From positions 1 through 17,869 of the forward strand of contig CAZGUW010000075.1 of the NCBI GenBank assembly GCA_964528705.1: a stretch of 17,869 nucleotides of DNA. The letters are read 5' to 3'. The stretch comes from SLRI01 sp964528705. Its GTDB lineage: Bacteria > Pseudomonadota > Alphaproteobacteria > Geminicoccales > Geminicoccaceae. The notes beneath the pieces are model-generated. The model saw nothing but the letters and a program-made list of their open reading frames with translations. It made no database searches and was not told the origin of the DNA. Positions 1 through 6,080 of the stretch are shown here, piece after piece; the first letter of the stretch is position 1; every line of letters begins with the position of its first letter. The translations under genes and the position numbers were made by a program.

Positions 1-35
1 GCGCCGGGCGGCGTCTGCAGCTTCGGTCCGGTCAC
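1..35 (-). CDS. Probable 5' end of a divergent gene, cut by the window edge
   Basis: Reading leftward on the minus strand there is a GTG at 35..33 preceded by a good Shine-Dalgarno-like stretch (GGGGAGGAAGCGATC before GTG). The frame reads V/M-T-G-P-K-L-Q-T-P-P-G and stays open to the window edge. Only eleven codons are visible, so no family can be named. Support is limited to the ribosome-binding site, G/C-ending codons, and a sensible arrangement back-to-back with nfi. It could be chance in DNA of this composition. Confidence 0.4.
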   Translation of the reverse strand, partial: MTGPKLQTPPG

Positions 36-88
36 GATCGCTTCCTCCCCGGTGGTTCGACCGGGCCACACTAGCGGGATCCTGGGCG

Positions 89-763
89 ATGGTCAGCATC
101 GACGAACGCCTTGCCGGCTGGCCCACGGACCTCGCCGCGGCACGGGCCATGCAGGAGAAGGTGCGGCACCGGGTGAGCGAGAACGCGCCCCCCGGCTTCG
201 CGCCGCGGCTCGTCGCCGGCGTCGACGTCCATTTCAGCCGCGACGGCCGGATCGCCTTCGCCGCCGCCGCGGTGCTGGAGGCGACGAGCCTCGAGCTTAT
301 CGAGAGCGCCCAGGTGGCGCTGCGTGTGAGCTTCCCCTACCGCACCGGTTTCCTCTCGTTCCGCGAGGTGCCGGTCGCCCTGGCGGTGCTGGACTTGCTG
401 GCGACACCGCATGACCTCGTGATGGTCGATGGCCAGGGCTTGGCGCATCCCCGCCGCTGCGGCTTCGCCAGCCATCTGGGCGTGCTTCTCGACCACCCGA
501 CCGTCGGCGTCGCCAAGTCGCGCCTGATTGGCCGGTTCGTCGAGCCGGCCCCGGAGCGCGGGGCCGCGAGCCCGCTCCACGACAAGGCGGAGATCATCGG
601 TGCGGTGGTTCGCAGCAAGGCCGGCTGCCGCCCGCTCTTCGTCTCGGTCGGCCACCGGATCGACCTCGACGGCGCCGTCGCCGCCGTGCTTGCTCTTACC
701 GGCCGCTATCGCCTGCCGGAGCCGACGCGCCTCGCGGACCGCCTGTCCCGGGCGCATGGCTGA
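89..763 (+). CDS. nfi: Endonuclease V (deoxyinosine 3'-endonuclease)
   Basis: This 224-residue protein matches the usual length of bacterial endonuclease V (E. coli Nfi is about 223 aa). The family nicks DNA one phosphodiester 3' of deoxyinosine and starts alternative excision repair of deaminated adenine. The Mg-binding catalytic residues are recognisable: D46 in AGVDVHFS, E93 in GFLSFREVP, D114 in VMVDGQGLAHPRRCG, and K143 in GVAKSRL. The strand-separating wedge, normally P-Y-I-P, reads P-Y-R-T here (residues 83-86). The ATG at 89 fits the family N-terminus, although the upstream Shine-Dalgarno is weak. The last 68 bp are antisense to the end of the small gene at 696-1049. The gene stands alone on the plus strand, so no operon context helps. 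Confidence 0.95.
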   Translation: MVSIDERLAGWPTDLAAARAMQEKVRHRVSENAPPGFAPRLVAGVDVHFSRDGRIAFAAAAVLEATSLELIESAQVALRVSFPYRTGFLSFREVPVALAVLDLLATPHDLVMVDGQGLAHPRRCGFASHLGVLLDHPTVGVAKSRLIGRFVEPAPERGAASPLHDKAEIIGAVVRSKAGCRPLFVSVGHRIDLDGAVAAVLALTGRYRLPEPTRLADRLSRAHG

Positions 764-1049
764 GCGCCTCGCCCATGGCCCGGAGCAGCGCCAGGGGCAC
801 GGTCGGGCCGGCCGCCTCGACATGCACCGTGCGGCCGGCATCATGCAGGCTGGCATAGGGGCGGATGCCATCCGCATGCCAACCGAGATGCCAGCCCCAG
901 CCGGGCAGGGCGTGGCCGATCAGGCCGATCGTCGCATCGATCGAGGCGCTGTAGGCGGCCGGCGGTGCCCCAAGCTCGGCGGCGAGCCGCCGGTCCAGCT
1001 CGGGATCGGCGCCGGTGGCTTCCTGCAGCGCCTCGCTCAGCAACCCCAT
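696..1049 (-). CDS. Small uncharacterised protein overlapping the dhaK end
   Basis: I cannot assign a function to this 117-residue protein. Its ATG at 1049..1047 lies inside the last codons of dhaK (stop at 1039..1037), a 13-bp overlap with no clear Shine-Dalgarno. Translation probably depends on coupling to dhaK. Residues 33-56 read as YSASIDATIGLIGHALPGWG with further Trp and His. This S-x-D-A-x-x-L-(7-8)-P-x-G-W layout recalls small phage ABA-sandwich-type proteins common beside enzyme genes in alphaproteobacteria; that resemblance is from memory. After about residue 99 the tail is low-complexity (Gly/Pro/Ala) and is antisense to the nfi 3' end, so it may be a recent extension. There is no signal peptide or membrane segment. 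Confidence 0.6.
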   Translation of the reverse strand: MGLLSEALQEATGADPELDRRLAAELGAPPAAYSASIDATIGLIGHALPGWGWHLGWHADGIRPYASLHDAGRTVHVEAAGPTVPLALLRAMGEALSHAPGTGGPRGASAPAGDSGR

Positions 1050-2029
1050 CGGAGCGCCGGCGTATGCACGGGTGCGTCCCAGAAGCCGGTCGTTTCGGTG
1101 TCGAGCCGCGTCAGGGTCAGCGAGCAGCCGGCCATGTCGAGCGAGGTGCACCAGTTGCCGACGAGCGAGCGCGCCACTTTGAGCCCGGCCGCCTCGGCCC
1201 GGCGCACCGCCTCGTTGTAGACGAGGTAGAGCTCCATGAGCGGCGTGGCGCCGAAGCCGTTGACCAGAAGCAGCACGTCATCGCCTTTTCCAGCCCCGAG
1301 GTCGCCCAGGATGGCCGCCATCATCTCCTCGACGATCGCCGCGGCGGAAGCGAGCGCCACGCGCCGGCGACCCGGCTCGCCGTGGATGCCGACCCCCATC
1401 TCCATCTCGGCGTCGCCGATCTCGAAGGTGGGTCCGCCGGCTGCCGGCACCGTGCAGCTGGTGAGCGCGCAGCCCATCGAGCGCGTGGCGCCGTTGACCC
1501 GCTCGCCGAGCGCCTGGAGGCCGGCGAGGTCCATGCCCGCCTCGGCCGCGGCACCGAGCACCTTCTCGACCACGACCGTGCCGGCGACGCCCCGCCGGCC
1601 GGTCGTGAAGCTCGAGTTCTCGACGGCGACGTCGTCATTGGTGAGCACGCGGGCCGTGGCCCCGGGCGCCATCTCCGCCGCCATCTCGAAGTTCATGACA
1701 TCGCCCTCGTAGTTCTTGACGATGAAGAGAACCCCTGCACCCGCATCGACGGCCTCGGCGGCAGCCAGCATCTGGTCCGGCGTCGGCGAGGTGAAGACCT
1801 GGCCCGGGCAGGCCGCGTGCAGCATGCCCCGGCCAACGAAGCCGGCATGCAAGGGCTCGTGACCCGACCCGCCGCCCGAAATGAGCGCCACCTGGCCCCC
1901 GGGCGTGGCGCCGCGCCGGCGGATGAAGACCGGCTCTTCGCTCAGGCTGACGAGGTCGTCATGGGCCCGGGCGAAGCCCGCCAGGCTCTCGGCCAGGACG
2001 GCATCGACATCGTTGATCAGCTTCTTCAT
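1037..2029 (-). CDS. dhaK: Dihydroxyacetone kinase, DhaK substrate-binding subunit
   Basis: DhaK binds dihydroxyacetone covalently as a hemiaminal on a histidine and presents it to the nucleotide subunit DhaL. In this 330-aa protein the substrate-site elements are all present: SGGGSGHEPLHAGFVG (about 51-66, H57), NYEGDVMNFEMA (D110), and the covalent-binding histidine H216 in MGVGIHGEPG. The C-terminus FWDAPVHTPALRWGC is the family ending. I chose the ATG at 2029 (MKKLINDVD) because GGGAGGGAGG sits 7 bp upstream; a longer start at 2056 lacks this. A terminator-like hairpin lies upstream, so dhaK may have its own promoter. No dhaM is visible. The phosphoryl donor could be ATP or a PTS protein encoded elsewhere, and the true substrate could be another ketose or ketotriose. 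Confidence 0.95.
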   Translation of the reverse strand: MKKLINDVDAVLAESLAGFARAHDDLVSLSEEPVFIRRRGATPGGQVALISGGGSGHEPLHAGFVGRGMLHAACPGQVFTSPTPDQMLAAAEAVDAGAGVLFIVKNYEGDVMNFEMAAEMAPGATARVLTNDDVAVENSSFTTGRRGVAGTVVVEKVLGAAAEAGMDLAGLQALGERVNGATRSMGCALTSCTVPAAGGPTFEIGDAEMEMGVGIHGEPGRRRVALASAAAIVEEMMAAILGDLGAGKGDDVLLLVNGFGATPLMELYLVYNEAVRRAEAAGLKVARSLVGNWCTSLDMAGCSLTLTRLDTETTGFWDAPVHTPALRWGC

Positions 2030-2076
2030 GGCCGGGCCTCCCTCCCGCATTGGCATGACCCGGGCGTAGCACGAAA

Positions 2077-2099
2077 TCGGCCGGCCCTGCCACGGCCGA
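2077..2099 (-). terminator. Hairpin with short U run between the unknown gene and dhaK
   Basis: On the minus strand, TCGGCCG and CGGCCGA form a perfect 7-bp stem around a 9-nt loop, followed directly by ATTTC. This resembles a weak intrinsic terminator for transcripts arriving from dhaL and the unknown gene. It starts 9 bp after the second stop (2110..2108) of the interrupted reading frame, the place expected if the gene once ended there. The U tract is short, so it may only attenuate. Confidence 0.45.
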
Positions 2100-2107
2100 G
2101 CGGCGGT

Positions 2108-2206
2108 TCAGTTCGGCATCGCGTCGGACGGCAGGCTGAGCAGCCGGCCGTCCGGCAGGAAGAGCGCCGAGCGGGCGAGCGCTGCGCCGAAGATCGAGCT
2201 GTGCCG
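2108..2206 (-). pseudogene. Open 32-codon continuation beyond the TAG of the unknown gene
   Basis: Immediately after the TAG at 2209..2207, the same minus-strand frame stays open for 32 codons to a TGA at 2110..2108. It reads RHSSIFGAALARSALFLPDG and then RLLSLPSDAMPN. Nearly every codon ends in G or C (one GCA is the exception), and the composition looks like protein rather than spacer. The simplest reading is that this is the former C-terminus of the gene at 2207-2635, cut off by a nonsense change such as TGG, CAG or GAG to TAG. Alternatives are a sequencing error or a chance open frame in GC-rich DNA. The hairpin at 2077-2099 follows directly. Confidence 0.5.
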
Positions 2207-2635
2207 CTAGAGCTCGGCGCAGCGTTCGATCAGCATGTACGGGCGGAAGTGCTCGCGATGCGCCAGGCGGTCGCCGAGCTGCGCCGCGGCCAGGCCGAAG
2301 AGCAGCCGCTGCTCATCCCGCGAGACGCAGGCGCAGCGCAGGGGATAGACGCAGACGGCCGGCGAGATGCCCCGGACGAGGCAGCGCTCGATGCCGGTGA
2401 AGCCGGCGAGCCCGCTCGCCATGGCATCCTCGCCGAAGGCCAGGCGGAAGCCGTCGAGCAGCCGCCGCGTCGGCCGCCAGCCGTCGTCCGCGTGCTGGCG
2501 AAAGGCCCAGATGACGAACTGCTCGCCCGGTCCGAGCTGGCCGAGCACCCTGCCGCCGAGGGCACCCTCGATCCCGGCTTCGGTAAACTCCGGCTCGACG
2601 GGGGTCGCCGTATCGAATCGAAACACCATTCCCAT
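2207..2635 (-). CDS. Unknown Cys-containing protein between dhaL and dhaK, probably truncated
   Basis: I do not recognise a named family for this 142-aa product. It has an N-terminal region, then a likely alpha-helical core: LGPGEQFVIWAFRQH (34-48), TRRLLDGFRLAFG (56-68), a Cys-containing stretch with C85, C95, C101 and C103, and SRDEQRLLFGLAAAQLGD (105-122). This layout recalls small soluble proteins of unknown role in Rhodospirillales, but that is from memory. I prefer the ATG at 2635 (MGMVFRFDT) because AGGAA lies upstream, whereas the longer ATG at 2713 sits almost on top of a probable -10 box. The frame stops at TAG but stays open for 32 more codons, so the gene may be a nonsense pseudogene. 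It lies between the two kinase subunit genes, so a role in the same pathway is plausible but unproven. Confidence 0.6.
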   Translation of the reverse strand: MGMVFRFDTATPVEPEFTEAGIEGALGGRVLGQLGPGEQFVIWAFRQHADDGWRPTRRLLDGFRLAFGEDAMASGLAGFTGIERCLVRGISPAVCVYPLRCACVSRDEQRLLFGLAAAQLGDRLAHREHFRPYMLIERCAEL

Positions 2636-2718
2636 GTGCGGATCCGTTCCTGTCGGTTGCATCGCTGCGCCGACCGGTAGCCGCCCGCGGTGCCACACGC
2701 CAAAAGGAACCATTCCAC

Positions 2719-2751
2719 AGTATAACTAGAGGCATTCCAAGCAACTGCCTC
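2719..2751 (-). promoter_or_regulatory. Possible promoter -10 with inverted repeat after dhaL
   Basis: In the AT-richer spacer just after dhaL, the minus strand carries TATACT (2724..2719), a good -10 hexamer. The best -35 candidate, TTGCTT, is only 14 bp upstream, so the promoter would be weak or activator-dependent. A perfect inverted repeat, GAGGCA-N11-TGCCTC (2751..2729), covers the -35 zone and could be an operator. It could instead form a small hairpin behind dhaL, though no U run follows it. Confidence 0.3.
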
Positions 2752-2760
2752 GGGCGGCGA

Positions 2761-3393
2761 TCAATCGGAAGGCGAAGGCGCCAGTACGCCCACGACGGCA
2801 CCGATCAGCAAAGCCGAGGAGCAGGCGCCGGGATCGAGATGGCCTTTAGACCGTTCGCCCAGGAACGACGCCCGCCCGCGCTTGGCCACCATGTCGGCGG
2901 TGTGATGCAGGGCGTGACCCGCCGCGGCGATGATCCGCTCGTCGAGGCCATCGGTCTCGTTCTGGTCGACCATCGACCGCAACGTGTCGGCCACCGGACA
3001 GAGCACATCGAGCATGGTCTTCATACCGACATCCGCCTTGCCCCTCGCCTTCACCCCCTGGATGCCGGCATCGAGCATGGCCGCGAGATCGGCGAGCGTC
3101 GGCTCTCCGGCCGGTGCCGCCTTGCCCATGTCGATGAAGAGCGTGCCGTAGAGCGGCCCCGAGGCGCCGCCGACCTTCATAACCAGGGTCATGCCGGCCT
3201 TCTTCAGGGCCTCGCCGAGCGGCAGCGCCGCGATGGTCGCCTTCTGCGCCAGGAGTTCCTTGAAGCCGCGCGCCATGTTGATGCCGTGATCCCCGTCACC
3301 GATCGCCTGGTCGAGCCGGGTGAGCTGGTCGGCGTGGCTCTCGATGGTGCCGGCCATGCCTTCGATCAGCCGCAGCACGAGTGTGTCGGACAT
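2761..3393 (-). CDS. dhaL: Dihydroxyacetone kinase, DhaL nucleotide-binding subunit
   Basis: DhaL carries the Mg-ADP/ATP and transfers phosphate to the dihydroxyacetone bound on DhaK. The product is 210 aa, the family length. The metal-nucleotide signature DQAIGDGDHGINM sits at residues 28-40, with D28, D33 and D35 as the Mg ligands. The second nucleotide-loop motif GGASGPLYGTLF is at 75-86, and the C-terminal DPGACSSALLIGA helix is present. The ATG at 3393 (MSDTLVLRL) follows a GGGGGGA ribosome-binding site; a longer frame to 3453 exists but has no such site and does not look like DhaL. It is first in the dha cluster, separated from dhaK by the unknown gene. In PTS-dependent systems DhaL takes phosphate from DhaM, which is not encoded nearby. 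Confidence 0.95.
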   Translation of the reverse strand: MSDTLVLRLIEGMAGTIESHADQLTRLDQAIGDGDHGINMARGFKELLAQKATIAALPLGEALKKAGMTLVMKVGGASGPLYGTLFIDMGKAAPAGEPTLADLAAMLDAGIQGVKARGKADVGMKTMLDVLCPVADTLRSMVDQNETDGLDERIIAAAGHALHHTADMVAKRGRASFLGERSKGHLDPGACSSALLIGAVVGVLAPSPSD

Positions 3394-3475
3394 TGGGCAT
3401 TCCCCCCGATCCTTGCTTGGGGGCGAGCTTATCGCACGCACGGCCCGCGGCAACCACCCCGCCTTTCGGCGCCTG

Positions 3476-4609
3476 CTAGGGCTGGTTGAAGAAAGGCCGG
3501 AGGCGGACGCCGATCATGCTGCCGGCGAAAGCGGCGGCAAGCCAGACCCAGCCGTGCAGGCTGCCCGAGGCGATGCCGGAGAAGAAGGCGCCAATATTGC
3601 AGCCGAAGGCGAGCCGGGCGCCATAGCCCATGAGCAATCCACCGAGTACAGCGCTGCCGATATCGCCGGCACCCAGCCGCAGTGTCGGCCGGAACCTGCC
3701 GGCGAGGCCGGCGGCCAGCATGGCGCCGAGCACGATACCGAAGTTCATCACGGAGGTGACATCGAAGAGGACCGAGCGCTCGATGGCACCGGCCATGCCG
3801 CCCCAGTTGTGCCAGGCCGTGACCTCGACACCCAGGGCGTCGAGCCCCTTGCCGCCCCAGAGGGTGAAGGCGGAGGTGATCCCCCAGGGCCGCCCGGCGA
3901 GCCAGAGCGTCAGGAAGTTGAGGAGCGCAAGAGCGATGGCGCCGGCAAAGATCGGCCAGGGGCCGCGCAGCCAGTCGGCCATCGTCCGTGGCCGCTTCGC
4001 CACCCCCCGCCGCCGCTCCACCGCGAGCGTCAGTCCAGCGATCAGAGCAAAGAGGGCGAGGTGCAGCATGAGTGCCGGCCAGAGGCCCAGCGTGGCAACC
4101 GCCGAAACGCCACCGATGCCCGGGAGCCCGTGCCAGAAGGGCAGATGGCCGATGGCCGCGACCGAGCCTGCGATGAAAAAGAGCAGCGTCAGCACCATGC
4201 GCGTGCTGCCCCCACCCACCGTGAAGAGCGTGCCCGAGCCGCAGCCGCCACCGAGCTGCATGCCGATGCCGAACATGAAGGCACCGGCGACCACACCGAG
4301 ACCGACGGGAAAGACGAAGCCGCCGACCGGCCGGCCGAAGAGCTCGCCGGCAGCGAGGGCCGGGAAGAATAGGCAGACGGCCAGCGCCAGCATCAGCATC
4401 TGGGCACGCAGCCCATGCCCCTCGCCGGTCGTGACGAACCGTCGCCAGGCGGCAGTGAAGCCGAAGCTCGCATGGTAGAGAACGAGGCCAAGGAGCCCGC
4501 CGACCGCGGCAAGGGCCGCCATGTTCGACCCCGCCGTCTGCCCTGCCTGCCAGACGAGCAGCGCCAAAAGGACGAGTGCAGCGCCGACGATCCTGACATC
4601 GATGGTCAT
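3476..4609 (-). CDS. YeeE/YedE (TsuA-like) sulfur-compound transporter
   Basis: This 377-aa inner-membrane protein has many hydrophobic segments. It carries the conserved cysteine motifs of the YeeE/YedE family: GMQLGGGCGSGTLFTVGGGS around C123 and LAFGCNIGAFFSGIASGSLH around C337. The ASFGFTAAWRRF stretch near residues 47-58 is also typical. TsuA members import thiosulfate through a relay of cysteines in the pore, and some YedE proteins are linked to selenium. No TusA/YeeD partner is encoded beside it, so the substrate is not settled. I chose the ATG at 4609 (MTIDVRIVG). A TTG at 4645 would add 12 residues, and neither start has a strong ribosome-binding site. It lies 100 bp downstream of the CNNM gene on the same strand. 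Confidence 0.88.
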   Translation of the reverse strand: MTIDVRIVGAALVLLALLVWQAGQTAGSNMAALAAVGGLLGLVLYHASFGFTAAWRRFVTTGEGHGLRAQMLMLALAVCLFFPALAAGELFGRPVGGFVFPVGLGVVAGAFMFGIGMQLGGGCGSGTLFTVGGGSTRMVLTLLFFIAGSVAAIGHLPFWHGLPGIGGVSAVATLGLWPALMLHLALFALIAGLTLAVERRRGVAKRPRTMADWLRGPWPIFAGAIALALLNFLTLWLAGRPWGITSAFTLWGGKGLDALGVEVTAWHNWGGMAGAIERSVLFDVTSVMNFGIVLGAMLAAGLAGRFRPTLRLGAGDIGSAVLGGLLMGYGARLAFGCNIGAFFSGIASGSLHGWVWLAAAFAGSMIGVRLRPFFNQP

Positions 4610-4709
4610 TCCGGACCCGTCGACGCTTATTGCCCGACTGCTCAATGTAGTTCACCCGAATGGCATCTCCGGCCTTGTACATGGGCACGGCGATCGGGGC
4701 TGCAAAGGG

Positions 4710-5975
4710 TCAGTCGCTATCCTCGGGCTCGGCCCGGCTGATCGTCAGCACGGAGAGCCGGTTCCGCTCGCGTTTCTTCACGGTGACACGGTAGCGGCCG
4801 ATGGCCAGCGTCTCGCCTTCCAGCGGGATGCGCTCGGCGACATCGATGACGAGGCCGGCAAGCGTGACGGCATCCTCCTCCGGCAAGTCCCACTCGAGGA
4901 GGCGGTTGAGCCGGCGGATCTGGGTGGTGCCGGAGGTCTGCAGGCTACCGTCAGGCAGGCGCTGGATCTCGTCGAACTCACGGTCATCGGCCTCGGAGAC
5001 CTCGCCGACGATCGCCTCGAGCACGTCCTGCAGCGTCACCAGCCCCTGCAGGTCGCCGTACTCGTCGACGACGAAGGCCATGTGCTGCTTCTTCTTGCGG
5101 AACTGCTCGAGCTGCTTCCGGAGCGGCGTGGTCTCGGGCACGAACCAGGGATCGCGGACAACCTCGCCAACCGTGCGATCCGCACCCGCCTCGCGATCGG
5201 CGACGGCGGTCAGCAGATCGCGCAAATGGAGGATGCCGACGATGTGGTCGCTCGAGCCCCGATAGACCGGATAGCGGCTGTAGGGCTCGTCGCGCAGGCG
5301 GGCCACGGCGGCGTCGATAGTCATCGAGGCATCGAGCGCGGTCACCCGGCGGCGGTGGGTCATCACCTCGTCGACCGTGACGTGCTCGAGGTCGAGCACG
5401 CCGTCGAGCATGTCACCGGCATGCTTGGCGAGCTCGCCGCCCGCCTCGAAGGCGTCGATCAGGCCGCGCAGCTGCTGGCTCGCCGAGATGACGTCGCCGC
5501 CGGCAGTCGGGATCCGCAAGCCCCGCAGAACGAGCCTGACCACCCAGCCGATCGCCGTGGTGAAGGGCCGGAACAGCACGACGAGCACGCGCAACGGTCC
5601 GGCGATGAACAGGGCAAGCTTGTCGTGGTGGCGAAGCGCCACGGTCTTCGGCACGACCTCGGAGAAGATGACGATCAGCGCCGTCATGACGGCGGTCGCG
5701 TAGACCACGCCGGCATTGCCGAAGAGCTGCAGCAGCACGTCGGTCGCGAGCGCTGCCGCCATGATGTTGACGATGTTGTTGCCGAGCAGCAGGGTGCTGA
5801 TCAGCCGCTCGCGATCGTTCAGCAGGGCCAGGAGCGTGCCGGCACGCCGGCTGCCCGCCTGTGCCAGGGCCGTGGCCTGGCCCCGGCCGGTAGCGGTGAC
5901 CGCTGTCTCGCTGCCCGAAAAGATCGCCGACAGAAGCAGCAGAAACAGGATCGCGGCGATGTACAACGTGATCAA
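4710..5975 (-). CDS. CNNM/CBS/CorC_HlyC family membrane protein (CorB/YfjD-like)
   Basis: The domain order is complete. An N-terminal CNNM (DUF21) membrane domain covers about residues 1-180, with FSGSETA at 19-25 and FSEVVPKTVAL at 104-114. A CBS pair follows at about 200-325, including DEVMTHRR, RYPVY, AFVVDEYGDLQGLVTLQDVLEAIVGE. A CorC_HlyC domain ends the protein (about 335-417). The length of 421 aa matches CorB/YfjD. Members transport Mg2+ or regulate its efflux, using the CBS pair to sense Mg-ATP; the older name hemolysin-like is misleading. The only reasonable start is TTG at 5975: upstream in frame there is no ATG or GTG before a stop at 6018-6020, and the residues after TTG form the first membrane helix. 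Confidence 0.92.
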   Translation of the reverse strand: MITLYIAAILFLLLLSAIFSGSETAVTATGRGQATALAQAGSRRAGTLLALLNDRERLISTLLLGNNIVNIMAAALATDVLLQLFGNAGVVYATAVMTALIVIFSEVVPKTVALRHHDKLALFIAGPLRVLVVLFRPFTTAIGWVVRLVLRGLRIPTAGGDVISASQQLRGLIDAFEAGGELAKHAGDMLDGVLDLEHVTVDEVMTHRRRVTALDASMTIDAAVARLRDEPYSRYPVYRGSSDHIVGILHLRDLLTAVADREAGADRTVGEVVRDPWFVPETTPLRKQLEQFRKKKQHMAFVVDEYGDLQGLVTLQDVLEAIVGEVSEADDREFDEIQRLPDGSLQTSGTTQIRRLNRLLEWDLPEEDAVTLAGLVIDVAERIPLEGETLAIGRYRVTVKKRERNRLSVLTISRAEPEDSD

Positions 5976-6058
5976 GGACGTGTCCCGGCGGCCGACGGCT
6001 GGCCTTGGCCTTCGCAGTTAGCCTGTCGGCGCTGACGAATCAATCTGCCGGCAGCACC

Positions 6059-6077
6059 ATGCCGCAGGCCGCGGCAT
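6059..6077 (-). terminator. GC-rich hairpin after the ABC transporter operon
   Basis: On the minus strand, ATGCCGC-GGCCT-GCGGCAT forms a perfect 7-bp stem with a 5-nt loop, starting four bases after the stop of the fused ATPase gene. A second 10-bp palindrome, CTGCCGGCAG, follows at 6045-6054. There is no run of U, so this may be a 3'-end stabilising or Rho-assisted structure rather than a classic intrinsic terminator. Confidence 0.35.
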
Positions 6078-6080
6078 CGC

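Noticed and set aside
2207..2209. Recoding of the TAG as pyrrolysine
   Set aside because: No pyrrolysine genes are seen and the likely lineage is not known to use it; a nonsense change is simpler.
965..2680. Long open frame of about 570 codons on the plus strand, opposite dhaK and the unknown gene
   Set aside because: It is antisense to well-recognised DhaK and has Arg/Ala/Gly/His-rich shadow composition with no motifs.
3460..3471. CGCC-GAAA-GGCG hairpin after the YeeE-like gene
   Set aside because: A stable tetraloop form but only a 4-bp stem with no U run; expected by chance at this GC content.
4600..4688. Possible short peptide (MYKAGDAIRVNY...) upstream of the YeeE-like gene
   Set aside because: It reads protein-like for about 15 codons, but has no ribosome-binding site and then runs into a shadow of the transporter gene.
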